Of a stretch of DNA of 64,000 nucleotides, positions 45,346 through 53,145 are shown in pieces; position 1 is the first letter of the stretch, and each line of letters opens with the position of its first letter. A program made the translations under genes and the position numbers. The stretch comes from Prescottella equi. Its GTDB lineage: Bacteria; Actinomycetota; Actinomycetes; Mycobacteriales; Mycobacteriaceae. Below the pieces are notes generated by a model, which had not been told where the DNA came from, made no database searches, and was given only the letters and a program-made list of their open reading frames with translations. The stretch is from NCBI RefSeq assembly GCF_002094305.1, contig NZ_LWTX01000003.1, forward strand, positions 496,001-560,000, given 5' to 3'.

Positions 45346-46083
45346 ATGAACAGCGTTCTCACCGCGCTCCGGGTGTTCGAGGAGGTGGCGTCGGCGCAGC
45401 CGATCGGCTTGTCGGAGCTCGGTAAGCGGCTCGACGTCCCGAAGAGCACGGTTCAGCGCTGCCTCAGGACGCTGGCGGATGCGGGATGGCTGCGTCCCGC
45501 GACGAACGATGCGGGACGATGGGTGATCACCGGTAAGGCTTTCAGCCTGGGCAGCATGATGGCGGCGGGCGACGACCTGCGGGACGTGGCACTTCCGGAG
45601 TTGAGCCGGCTGCAGGTGGATACGGGTGAGACCGTTCATCTGGCGGTGCCCGACGGCGAAGAACTGGTGCTGATCGAGCGTCTCGACAGCGCACACCAGC
45701 TACGGGCGTTCCTGCCGTTGGGGACGCGCCTGCCGCTGCATGCCGCGTCGAACGGCAAGGCCTACCTTGCGTCGCTCCCGGATTCCGAGGTGGAGCGGAT
45801 CCTCGCGTCCGACCTGGCCCCTTCGACCGGTCGCACCGTCACCGACCCGCAGGTGTTGCGGCAGGAGATCGAGGAAATCCGACGGCGTGGCTATGCGGTG
45901 ACCGACCAGGGTCTGCACGACGGGATCGCAGCGGTCGCGGTTGCCCTGCGGGGCAGGGGGGGCGTCGTTCGGGGCTGCTTCAGCGTGTCCGGCCCGGCCT
46001 CTCGCCTGACGCCGGACCTCTACCAGGAGTATGGCGAGAAGGCGCTGGCCGCCGGGGCTGCGATCGAGCGCCTGCTGTCCTGA
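45346..46083 (+). CDS. IclR-family transcriptional regulator
   Basis: A 245-residue regulator; start ATG 45346 after AAAGG. The N-terminal winged helix reads IGLSELGKRLDVPKSTVQRCLRTLADAGWLRP. The effector domain includes GETVHLAVPDGEELVLIERL, LPLHAASNGKAYLAS and a GIAAVAVALRGRGG loop. It is the likely controller of the divergent MatB-like ligase and of itself through the palindrome at 45252. Confidence 0.92.
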   Translation: MNSVLTALRVFEEVASAQPIGLSELGKRLDVPKSTVQRCLRTLADAGWLRPATNDAGRWVITGKAFSLGSMMAAGDDLRDVALPELSRLQVDTGETVHLAVPDGEELVLIERLDSAHQLRAFLPLGTRLPLHAASNGKAYLASLPDSEVERILASDLAPSTGRTVTDPQVLRQEIEEIRRRGYAVTDQGLHDGIAAVAVALRGRGGVVRGCFSVSGPASRLTPDLYQEYGEKALAAGAAIERLLS

Positions 46084-46343
46084 ACGCGCTGGCCCGGGTT
46101 GTGTCCGAGGGCTCGCCGGCGGAAGCTACTCGGCCAGGACACTCCGGACCGGTGGCGGCATCGGTGAAAGCCGCCGGCGTGCCGGATAGCTGTGCGACAC
46201 CGGTAGTCGTGCTTTCGTCGGCAGAACAGGGCAATCGCCCGATCTGGCGCGAGTTCCGAGGCGGCAGGCACCTCGTCGGCAGGCGTCGACTCGCAGTGTG
46301 GGCCGCATCGCAAAGGGATACTCGGTCCCAGGGAGGTGCTGCC

Positions 46344-47645
46344 GTGAGCGAATTGAACGTGCAGAGCAACCGGTTGGTCTTGCGATTGTCCGGTTTCGAG
46401 AAGATCGCCGCGTTGCACGGGGACGTGGCGATTCCCGTCGACCTCGTCCGTGACGTCGACGTCGTCGCCGATCCGTTCGCGAACACCCGCGGCATGCGGG
46501 CTCCAAGCCTGGGCATTCCCCGACGTCTGCGTATCGGGACGTGGCGCGGCGGGGGCGTACGCACGTTCGTCGTGGCGAGCGCCGGGGTTCCCGCGGTTCG
46601 GGTGCGCACCCTCGGCCGGACCGCCGGCGCGGAGTTCGACCAACTGCTCGTGAGCGCGCGGGACGCCGTGCAGGTCGCCGACCGGATCCGCGGGGTCGTC
46701 GCCGCCGGGCGGCCGGGGGTGTCCGAGCGGGAGGTGACCTTCCGGTCGGGCGACGGGACGGTCCTGGCGGGCACGCTCACCGTTCCGGCGGGGGCCGAGA
46801 CCGGTCCGGTCGCGGTGATCCTCACCGGGTCCGGGGAGATGAACCGCGACGGCGATCACGCGAAACTTCCGATCGGCGTGAGCCGCGCGCTCGCGGAGGC
46901 GTTGGCGCGCAACGGAACCGCGTCGCTGCGCTACGACAAACGTGGGGTTCCGAAGTCGGGGGGCGACTACCTGTCGACCGGGCTGTCCGACAACCTGGCC
47001 GACGCCGCGGCGGCCGTCGAATGGCTCCGGACGGCAGGGGGTTTCGTTCGCGATGCGGTGGCGGTGATCGGGCACAGCGAGGGCGCCTGCCTGGCCGTGG
47101 CGCTGGGCGCCGACCGCGAGGTCGATCCCGCCGCCGTCGTGCTGATCGCGTGTCCCGCGGTGACCGGACGCGAGGTACTGCTGTGGCAGTCCGCGAAGGC
47201 TGCCGACAGTCTGTCGGCGCCCGTCCGCAGCCTTCTCCGGCTCCTGCGGATCGACGTGAAGGCGCAGCAGCGCAAGGCACTCGACAAGATTGCCCGGTCG
47301 ACCGGCGACACCGCGCGGATGGGATTGCGCCGCGTCAACGCCCGCTGGCTCCGGGAGTTCCTCGACTTCGATCCGAAACCGCTGCTGCGGGAGATACGTT
47401 CGCCGGTTCTCGCGATCACCGGGGCGAAGGACCTGCAGGTGGACCCGGACGATCTGTCGGCTATCGCCGATCTCGTGCCCGCGGAGGTCGACACCGTTCG
47501 GGTACCCGACCTGACGCACCTGGTGCGGCGTGACGCCGGACCGCCGTCGTTGCGCGCCTACCGGCGCCTCGTCCGCGAACCCGTGGACCCGAAGGTCCTG
47601 TCGCTGGTGGCCGACTGGACGGCCGGCCACCTGCCCAGGCGCTGA
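46344..47645 (+). CDS. PH-like domain fused to alpha/beta hydrolase
   Basis: A 433-residue protein. I chose GTG 46344 because AGGGAGG precedes it. The open frame extends 81 codons further upstream without homology, and 46084-46343 holds nothing I recognise. Residues about 5-110 (LVLRLSGFEKIAALHGDVAIPV, VRTFVVASAGVPAVRVRTLG) resemble the small bacterial PH-like domains of actinobacteria. Residues about 130-433 are an alpha/beta hydrolase with VILTGSGEMNRDGD, LRYDKRGVPKSGG, the nucleophile elbow GHSEG, GAKDLQVDPDD (candidate Asp) and DLTHLVRRD (candidate His). Similar hydrolases are DUF1749- or BAAT-like serine esterases. The fusion suggests membrane-surface targeting. Confidence 0.75.
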   Translation: MSELNVQSNRLVLRLSGFEKIAALHGDVAIPVDLVRDVDVVADPFANTRGMRAPSLGIPRRLRIGTWRGGGVRTFVVASAGVPAVRVRTLGRTAGAEFDQLLVSARDAVQVADRIRGVVAAGRPGVSEREVTFRSGDGTVLAGTLTVPAGAETGPVAVILTGSGEMNRDGDHAKLPIGVSRALAEALARNGTASLRYDKRGVPKSGGDYLSTGLSDNLADAAAAVEWLRTAGGFVRDAVAVIGHSEGACLAVALGADREVDPAAVVLIACPAVTGREVLLWQSAKAADSLSAPVRSLLRLLRIDVKAQQRKALDKIARSTGDTARMGLRRVNARWLREFLDFDPKPLLREIRSPVLAITGAKDLQVDPDDLSAIADLVPAEVDTVRVPDLTHLVRRDAGPPSLRAYRRLVREPVDPKVLSLVADWTAGHLPRR

Positions 47646-47647
47646 CG

Positions 47648-47697
47648 CACCCGTGCGCCTTTCTGGTAGTTCTGGCTACCGAAAAGGCGCACGGGTG
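47648..47697. terminator. Bidirectional terminator between hydrolase and rraA
   Basis: A 22-bp stem (47648-47669 with 47676-47697, two mismatches) encloses a 6-nt loop in the gap between convergent genes. A TTT or AAAA stretch lies in each arm. Confidence 0.8.
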
Positions 47698-47707
47698 GCG
47701 AAGCCGC

Positions 47708-48178
47708 CTACCGGACGACGACGCCGTCGTCGTCGCTGTAGACCGTCTCACCCGGGTTGAAGGTGACGCCGCCGAAGGAGACGGGCACGTTCTTCTCGCC
47801 GGAGCCGGTCTGGGTGCTCTTGCGCGGGTTGGTGCCCAGCGCCTTGATGCCGATGTCGAGGGTGCGGAGGATCGCCGAGTCGCGGACCGCGCCGTTGACG
47901 ATCACGCCCGCCCAGCCGTTGGAGACGCCGCGTCCGGCGATGATGTCGCCGACGAGGGCGGTGTGGACGCTCGCGTCGCCGTCCACGACGAGGACGCCGC
48001 CGTTGCCCGGCTCACTGAGCGTCTGCTTGACCAGCAGGTTGTCCTGGAAGCACTTGATGGTGGTGATCGGGCCGGAGAAGACCGCCCGGGCACCGAACTG
48101 GATGAACTGGGTGTCGCAGCTGCGAATGTCCGGACCGATCTCGTCGGCCAGATCGGCGGTCGCTACCTGCTCACTCAT
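47708..48178 (-). CDS. rraA: RraA-family protein (ribonuclease regulator / HMG-aldolase fold)
   Basis: A 156-residue protein starting ATG 48178. It has the RraA/demethylmenaquinone-methyltransferase-like fold motifs [30 protein letters not shown] and [18 protein letters not shown], the last with the Arg-Asp pair used by 4-hydroxy-4-methyl-2-oxoglutarate aldolases. In E. coli RraA inhibits RNase E. In actinobacteria either role is possible. It follows the DUF5313 gene by 62 bp on the same strand. Confidence 0.92.
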   Translation of the reverse strand: MSEQVATADLADEIGPDIRSCDTQFIQFGARAVFSGPITTIKCFQDNLLVKQTLSEPGNGGVLVVDGDASVHTALVGDIIAGRGVSNGWAGVIVNGAVRDSAILRTLDIGIKALGTNPRKSTQTGSGEKNVPVSFGGVTFNPGETVYSDDDGVVVR

Positions 48179-48240
48179 GGTTTCTTCCCTTCGTCGGTTC
48201 GCCCGTCAACCATAATTGACCCGCCGGTAACTTGCGGTGG

Positions 48241-48621
48241 TCAGGCGCGTCCGTGGCGACGTTCGTAGTCGTCGCGCACCCGGTCGGCGCGGCGCTGCGC
48301 CTTCTCGGCCACCAGGTCCGGATCGAGTCCGTGGCTGTGCAGCCGATGCCGCCGGTACACCTGCATCAGGGCCACCGCGAAGTAGACGAGCGGGATGAAC
48401 AGCAGCGCCATCATCGCCAGCGGAACCCAGATCGGGCCGGGGATCAACAGGAAGAGGGCGAGGATCGGCAGCACCGGCAGGGTGAACCGGATCAGGTACC
48501 GTGCCGACGCCCCGGGGCCCACCAGGTCCCGGCGGACCCAGTCCTGCAGCGAGTCCGGGAGCGTGCGCCCGAACTGGTAGCCCACGTACTGCCCGAAGGT
48601 GGGGCGCGAAGGTGCCGACAT
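48241..48621 (-). CDS. DUF5313 family membrane protein
   Basis: A 126-residue protein starting ATG 48621. An N-terminal segment RPTFGQYVGYQFGRTLPDSLQDWVRRDLVGPGAS is the hallmark of DUF5313 in mycolata. Two hydrophobic spans (LPVLPILALFLLIPGPIW, MALLFIPLVYFAVALMQ) and a basic C-terminal helix follow. The function is unknown. It starts 43 bp after the TetR gene on the same strand and may be co-transcribed by read-through. Confidence 0.8.
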   Translation of the reverse strand: MSAPSRPTFGQYVGYQFGRTLPDSLQDWVRRDLVGPGASARYLIRFTLPVLPILALFLLIPGPIWVPLAMMALLFIPLVYFAVALMQVYRRHRLHSHGLDPDLVAEKAQRRADRVRDDYERRHGRA

Positions 48622-48664
48622 GAGTCCAGGGTAGAGCGGGCCGGTTCCCGAACTGCGACGCGGA

Positions 48665-49249
48665 TCAGTGCCGGGCTTCGATGCCTTCCAGGAAGACGGA
48701 CACCACGGAGTCGGCCAGGTGGTCCATGCCGAACTCGGCGGTGGGCGAGAACCAGCGCAACGACAACCAGACGGCATCGCGGATGAGGCCGTACAGCACC
48801 TCGGCCGGCAGGTCCGCGCGGAACTCGCCCGACGTGATGCCGGATTCGATCACCGTCATCCACGCGTCCTTGGTGGTGCGCGCGGCATCGCGGATCTTGC
48901 GGTGCGACTTCAGCTTGCGCAGATAGGTGCCGTTGTTCTGGTAGATCTCGGACGCGTGCGGATGCGCCTGGCTGACCCGGAACGACGCCTTGACGAGGTC
49001 GTCGAGGCGTTCTCGTGGTCCGTTCGACGACGCGAGGATCGCCTTGTACTCGTCGACGAGGGCGTCGAGATACTGCGTGACGATCAGTTCGGCTATCGCG
49101 TCCTTGGACGGGAAGTAGTGGTACAGGCTGCCGGAGAGGATGCCCACGCCGTCGGCGATGTCGCGGACCTTGGTCCCGGCGATGCCCTTCGTGGCGAACA
49201 GGGCGGCGGCCTGCTCCATGATCAAGGTGTGGCGCTCCGACCACTCCAT
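48665..49249 (-). CDS. KstR2-like TetR regulator of the acyl-CoA regulon
   Basis: A 194-residue TetR regulator. I chose ATG 49249 because GGAGGTAGGC precedes it. The longer frame would run through the operator at 49317. The helix-turn-helix TKVRDIADGVGILSGSLYHYFPSKDAI is very close to that of KstR2, the acyl-CoA-responsive repressor of late steroid-catabolism genes. The C-terminal ending IRDAVWLSLRWFSPTAEFG also follows the KstR2 pattern. An operator lies 68 bp upstream, and the same 14-bp motif recurs at the two neighbouring promoters, so it very probably controls itself, the kinase/isomerase pair and the ipdA-like operon. Confidence 0.88.
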   Translation of the reverse strand: MEWSERHTLIMEQAAALFATKGIAGTKVRDIADGVGILSGSLYHYFPSKDAIAELIVTQYLDALVDEYKAILASSNGPRERLDDLVKASFRVSQAHPHASEIYQNNGTYLRKLKSHRKIRDAARTTKDAWMTVIESGITSGEFRADLPAEVLYGLIRDAVWLSLRWFSPTAEFGMDHLADSVVSVFLEGIEARH

Positions 49250-49316
49250 GCCTACCTCCGAAATCGAAACGGCCCGGTGTTCGGGCAGTCGTGTTGTCCA
49301 AGTCGACTCTATCGGC

Positions 49317-49330
49317 AGCAAACATTTGCT
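49317..49330. promoter_or_regulatory. Regulon operator, site 1 (tetR promoter)
   Basis: AGCAAA-CA-TTTGCT, a perfect 6-2-6 palindrome, lies between the kinase stop and the tetR start. It is the same motif as at 50541 and 51453. Confidence 0.85.
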
Positions 49331-49424
49331 TCCGGAGGGTGGTTCCACGCGCGCTCGCCGGGACGGTCCGCGTGCCGGAGGAGCTTCGACGCAGCGTAGG
49401 CCTACCTCCGGCGCGCCGATCTGA

Positions 49425-50462
49425 TCAGAGCTTGCTCGCGTAACACCAGGCCTGGGCCGCGAGCCGCTCGGCCTGGGCGCCGAAGCTCTCCGGCGAGCGG
49501 TCGCTCGCGCCCATCGCGCCGCGCAGTGTGCGGGTGTAAACGCCTTCGACGATGCACGCGATCTTCCACCAGTTGTAGGCGACGTAGAAGTCGATGTCGG
49601 GCACCGTGTCCGGTCGGACGGCAGCGAGATACTGCTCCACCAGGTCGTCGCGCGTCGGAAATCCCGGCACCCGGGTGGGCGGATTCTCGAGCGCGCACAC
49701 CTCGTCGTCGGGCTGCGCCCAGTACGCCAGTAGCTGGCCGAGGTCGGCGAGTGGATCGCCGACCGTGGTCAGCTCCCAGTCGAGAATCCCGCCGATCGTG
49801 CCGTCGGGTGTGAACAGGCAGTTGTCGAGGCGGAAGTCGCCGTGGACGATCCGCGCCGAGCCCTGCCGGGGAATACGTTCGAGCAGGCGGTCGTGGGCGC
49901 GTCCGATGTCGTCGAGGACGCGGACGCGGTCCTGTGCCCAGTTCGTCGACCAGCGCCGCAGCTGCCGGGCCAGATAGTCGTCCCGGTCGGCGAGGCCGCC
50001 CCAGCCGACGTCGCGGGGATCGACGGCGTGCAGGGCGGCCAGGGCGCGGACCAGTTCGGCCGCGACGGACGGCCGCCGGTCGGCGGGCACCACCGACGTC
50101 ACGGTGTCGGGATCGCGGAGCACGACGCCGTCGAGGTGGTTCATGACGAAGAACGGCGCGCCGGTCACGGCATCGTCGTCACAGGTGCCGACGACGACCG
50201 GGACCGGCACCGGGGTGCTGCGCAGGCGCTCGAGCACCTCCGCCTCGCGGAGGACGTCGTGGGCGCGTGAGCGCGCCATCCCCAGGGGTGGGCGGCGCAG
50301 GACCCACCGGGCGCCGTCGGCGCCCTGTACCAGGTAGGTCAGATTCGACCGGCCGCCGGCGATGCGCTCGAAACGGAGTGGTCCCGTTGCGTCGTCGACG
50401 TGCTCGGTGAACCACCGGGACACCGCGTCGTCGCGGATCCCGGGGTCGGTGGTGCTGGTCAT
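49425..50462 (-). CDS. APH-family kinase (ACAD10/11 N-domain / LvaA type)
   Basis: A 345-residue kinase; start ATG 50462 after GGAAAGG. It shows IAGGRSNLTYLV, VLRRPPLG, a GAPFFVMNHLDG hinge, the catalytic loop HGDFRLDNC (Asp209) and DWELTTVGDPLADLG. This is the signature of the aminoglycoside-phosphotransferase-like domain found at the N-terminus of ACAD10/ACAD11, in LvaA of levulinate catabolism, and in mycobacterial 'FadE36'. LvaA phosphorylates the 4-hydroxyl of 4-hydroxyacyl-CoA so that an acyl-CoA dehydrogenase can eliminate it. The partner dehydrogenase is encoded at 57016-58215 in the same regulon. Confidence 0.87.
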   Translation of the reverse strand: MTSTTDPGIRDDAVSRWFTEHVDDATGPLRFERIAGGRSNLTYLVQGADGARWVLRRPPLGMARSRAHDVLREAEVLERLRSTPVPVPVVVGTCDDDAVTGAPFFVMNHLDGVVLRDPDTVTSVVPADRRPSVAAELVRALAALHAVDPRDVGWGGLADRDDYLARQLRRWSTNWAQDRVRVLDDIGRAHDRLLERIPRQGSARIVHGDFRLDNCLFTPDGTIGGILDWELTTVGDPLADLGQLLAYWAQPDDEVCALENPPTRVPGFPTRDDLVEQYLAAVRPDTVPDIDFYVAYNWWKIACIVEGVYTRTLRGAMGASDRSPESFGAQAERLAAQAWCYASKL

Positions 50463-50540
50463 CGGCTGCCTTTCCGGTAGGGGCAGAGCCGGCGCTCGGC
50501 GTGTGCGAACCGCCGGTACGAGAGCGAGACTATACGGCGC

Positions 50541-50554
50541 ATCAAACATTTGCT
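50541..50554. promoter_or_regulatory. Regulon operator, site 2 (kinase/isomerase divergent promoter)
   Basis: ATCAAA-CA-TTTGCT lies between the divergent kinase (start 50462) and isomerase (start 50612). Its reverse complement, AGCAAATGTTTGAT, is identical to site 3 over all 14 bp. Confidence 0.85.
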
Positions 50555-50611
50555 ACATTCCGTTTGCACCACGATCTCGGCATTGTCACCTGCTCTGCGA
50601 CAGGAGGATTC

Positions 50612-51436
50612 GTGCAGCACTCTCCCTCGATCACGGATGTGGACCGCCGGTCCGCGCTCAGTGTCTGTCTCGCGGCGACGGCCGACCTTCCGCTCGGGGA
50701 GTCGTTGGCGATGCTGCGCCGCATCGGAGCGGACCGCTTCGGGGTACTGGCGGCGACCATGGCCGGTCAGGGCTGGAACGAGTCGGTCGAGACGATCCGG
50801 GCGTCCGGCCTGCGGCCGGAGTTCATCGCGGGTGGTTGCCGCGCGATGCACGACGGTGGCGGATGGGAACGCGTGTTGTCCACGCTCGAACGAGCGGTCG
50901 ACGCCGCGGCGGAGATCGGCGCCCCCACGGTGTGTTTCACCTCCGGTGGATCGGGCCGTCTCTCCTGGGAGGAGGCCGCGGACGCGGCGGTGGACCGGTT
51001 CGGTCCGCTCGTGGAGTACGCGCAGGAACGGGGCGTCGGTCTCGCGCTCGAGAACACGATGTCGATCCGGTCGGCGATGAGCTTCACCCACAGTGTCGCG
51101 GACATCGCTGCGCTGGGCCGACGGTTGGAAGTGGGGCTCATGGTGGACCTGTGTTCGGCCTGGCAGGAGCGGGGTTTGATGCAAACCATCGGCGACAACC
51201 TGGACGCCATTCGGATCGTGCAGATCGGCGATCGCCACGTCGACGCGACGTCGGTGCCGAACCGCCGGGTTCCGGGGGAGGGGAGCATCCCCCTCGACCG
51301 GATGGTGTCCGAGGTGGGCGCGCTCGGATACACCGGGTTGGTCGATCTGGAACTGCTCGGCCCGGTGATCGACGAGGAGGGGCCCGAGAACGCGATGGCT
51401 CGGGGACTGGAATGGATGCGGATCTACGTGCCGTGA
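50612..51436 (+). CDS. TIM-barrel sugar-phosphate isomerase/epimerase-like protein
   Basis: A 274-residue protein. I chose GTG 50612 because AGGAGGATT precedes it. The upstream frame runs through operator 2. It is an AP-endonuclease-2/xylose-isomerase-like barrel, with candidate metal ligands in LALENTMS, MVDLCSAWQ, VQIGDRHVD and VDLELLG. These enzymes isomerise or epimerise hydroxy-carbonyl compounds. In this setting it may move a hydroxyl or keto group in a ring intermediate, which is inference. It is divergent from the kinase and followed by operator 3. Confidence 0.75.
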   Translation: MQHSPSITDVDRRSALSVCLAATADLPLGESLAMLRRIGADRFGVLAATMAGQGWNESVETIRASGLRPEFIAGGCRAMHDGGGWERVLSTLERAVDAAAEIGAPTVCFTSGGSGRLSWEEAADAAVDRFGPLVEYAQERGVGLALENTMSIRSAMSFTHSVADIAALGRRLEVGLMVDLCSAWQERGLMQTIGDNLDAIRIVQIGDRHVDATSVPNRRVPGEGSIPLDRMVSEVGALGYTGLVDLELLGPVIDEEGPENAMARGLEWMRIYVP

Positions 51437-51452
51437 TCCCGCGGCGACAGGT

Positions 51453-51466
51453 AGCAAATGTTTGAT
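51453..51466. promoter_or_regulatory. Regulon operator, site 3 (ipdA-like operon)
   Basis: AGCAAA-TG-TTTGAT, within GTAGCAAATGTTTGATAC, lies 61 bp before the TTG start of the ipdA-like gene. An in-frame ATG at 51458 falls inside the site and is therefore unlikely to be used. Confidence 0.85.
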
Positions 51467-51526
51467 ACGCGAGGACCCGAAGGGACGCGGGCCCGCAGTC
51501 GGGACGCATACGAAGGATGGATCGAT

Positions 51527-52390
51527 TTGTCGGACAAGAGAATGTCGGAGAAAGAGGCGGTCGGCCGGTTGCGGTCCGGTATGACCATCGGAATCGGCGG
51601 CTGGGGATCCCGCCGCAAACCCATGTCGCTGGTGCGGGAGATCCTGCGCTCGGACCTCGACGATCTCACCGTCGTGTCCTACGGCGGCCCGGACGTCGGC
51701 CTGCTGTGCGCGGCGGGCAAGGTGCGCAAGGTCGTGTTCGGGTTCGTGTCCCTGGACTCGATCCCACTCGATCCTCACTTCCGCGCCGCACGTCAGGGCG
51801 GGCGTGTCGAGGTCGCCGAGTACGACGAGGGCATGTTGCAGTGGGGGCTGTACGCGGCCGGCATCAGACTGCCGTACCTGCCGACGCGGGCGGGGCTCGG
51901 ATCGGACGTCATGCGTGTCAACCCCGAATTGCGCACGGTCACAGACCCCTACGGCGACGAGACCCTCGTCGCGATGCCGGCGATCCCGCTCGACGCGGCG
52001 CTGGTGCACATGAACCGAGCCGACGTGCACGGCAACGCGCAATACCTGGGCCCGGACCTGTACTTCGACGACCTGTTCTGCATGGCGGCCGAGCAGGTGT
52101 ACGTCTCGTGCGAACGCATCGTGCCGACCGCCGAACTCACCGCCGACGCGCATCCGTCGACGATCCGGATCCCCCGCCTGCTGGTGTCCGGCGTGGTGGC
52201 CGCGCCCGGCGGCGCGCACTTCACGTCGTGTGTGCCGGACTACGCCCGCGACGAGGCGTTCCAGCGGGAGTACGTCACGGCGGCCAAGGACCCGGAGAAG
52301 TGGCAGGCGTTCGTGGACCGCTACCTGGCGGTCCCGGAGGCGGAGTACCAGCGCGCGGTGCGCGGCGCGCGTGAGGAGGCTTCGGCATGA
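51527..52390 (+). CDS. IpdA-like CoA-transferase-fold subunit (cyclic beta-ketoacyl-CoA hydrolase type)
   Basis: A 287-residue protein. I chose TTG 51527 because GAAGGATGG precedes it and SDKRM then aligns with the start of M. tuberculosis IpdA. The matches RSGMTIGIGGWGSRRKPM, TVVSYGGPDVGLLCAAGKV and APGGAHFTSCVPDY are strong. IpdAB opens the last steroid ring by hydrolysing a cyclic beta-ketoacyl-CoA. Residues corresponding, as I recall, to the important Glu and Arg of IpdA are kept (YDEGML Glu101, TRAGLGS Arg121). It overlaps the next gene by 4 bp (ATGA). The neighbourhood differs from the steroid locus: there is no echA20. Confidence 0.85.
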   Translation: MSDKRMSEKEAVGRLRSGMTIGIGGWGSRRKPMSLVREILRSDLDDLTVVSYGGPDVGLLCAAGKVRKVVFGFVSLDSIPLDPHFRAARQGGRVEVAEYDEGMLQWGLYAAGIRLPYLPTRAGLGSDVMRVNPELRTVTDPYGDETLVAMPAIPLDAALVHMNRADVHGNAQYLGPDLYFDDLFCMAAEQVYVSCERIVPTAELTADAHPSTIRIPRLLVSGVVAAPGGAHFTSCVPDYARDEAFQREYVTAAKDPEKWQAFVDRYLAVPEAEYQRAVRGAREEASA

Positions 52391-53145
52391 GTGCAGCGAC
52401 GCGGGCGGAAGTGTGTGCGGTGGCGTGCGCCGAGGCGTATCGCGGCAACGGCGAGGTGATCGCCAGTGCCTTCGGCACCATCCCGGCGATCGGCGTCCGC
52501 CTCGCGCGGCACACGTTCGAACCCGACCTGGTGGTGTCGGACGGCGAGGCCGCGGCGGTGCGCGGGACGTGGGCGGTCGGCGGCCCCGCCGACGGCGAGG
52601 TCGAGGCGTGGCTGCCCTTCAACCAGATCTTCGATCTGGTGTGGAACGGCAAGCGCCACATCATGATGATCCCGACCCAGCTCGACACGTACGGCAACTG
52701 CAACATCTCCGCGATCGGGGACCACGACCGGCCGTCCGTGCAGCTTCTCGGTGTCCGTGGTGCCCCGGGAAACACCGTCTACCACCCGACCAGCTACTGG
52801 GTGCCCAAGCACAGCACCCGGGTGTTCGTGCCCAAGGTCGACATGGTGTCCGGTGTGGGCAACGACAACGCCCGCAAGGCCGGACCGGCGGCCACTCGGT
52901 ATCACCAATTGCGCCGAGTGGTCACGGATCTGGCAGTCCTGGACTTCACCCCGGACTCGGGGCGGCTACGCCTGCTCTCCGTGCACCCGGGCGTCACCGT
53001 CGACGACGTCGTCGCGGCCACCGGGTTCGATCTGGTGATCCCGGACTCGGTGCCGCAGACACGCGCCCCGAGTGCGGAGGAGCTGGAACTGATCCGCACC
53101 GTGATCGATCCCCGCAACCTGCGCGACAAGGAGGTTCCCGCGTGA
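52387..53145 (+). CDS. IpdB-like CoA-transferase-fold subunit
   Basis: A 252-residue partner of the preceding protein, start ATG 52387. It matches IpdB throughout (TRAEVCAVACAEAYRGNGE, GVRGAPGNTVYHPTSYW, VDMVSGVGNDNA, LIRTVIDPRNLRDKE). Class I CoA transferases carry a catalytic Glu in an S-E-N-G motif. Here the stretch is SDGE (51-54), as in IpdB (TDGE), which fits a C-C hydrolase rather than a transferase. It overlaps the next gene by 4 bp (GTGA). Confidence 0.86.
   Translation: MSAATRAEVCAVACAEAYRGNGEVIASAFGTIPAIGVRLARHTFEPDLVVSDGEAAAVRGTWAVGGPADGEVEAWLPFNQIFDLVWNGKRHIMMIPTQLDTYGNCNISAIGDHDRPSVQLLGVRGAPGNTVYHPTSYWVPKHSTRVFVPKVDMVSGVGNDNARKAGPAATRYHQLRRVVTDLAVLDFTPDSGRLRLLSVHPGVTVDDVVAATGFDLVIPDSVPQTRAPSAEELELIRTVIDPRNLRDKEVPA

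Noticed and set aside
51458-51526. ATG 51458 as the ipdA-like start
   Set aside because: It lies inside operator 3, has no ribosome site, and adds residues absent from IpdA homologues.
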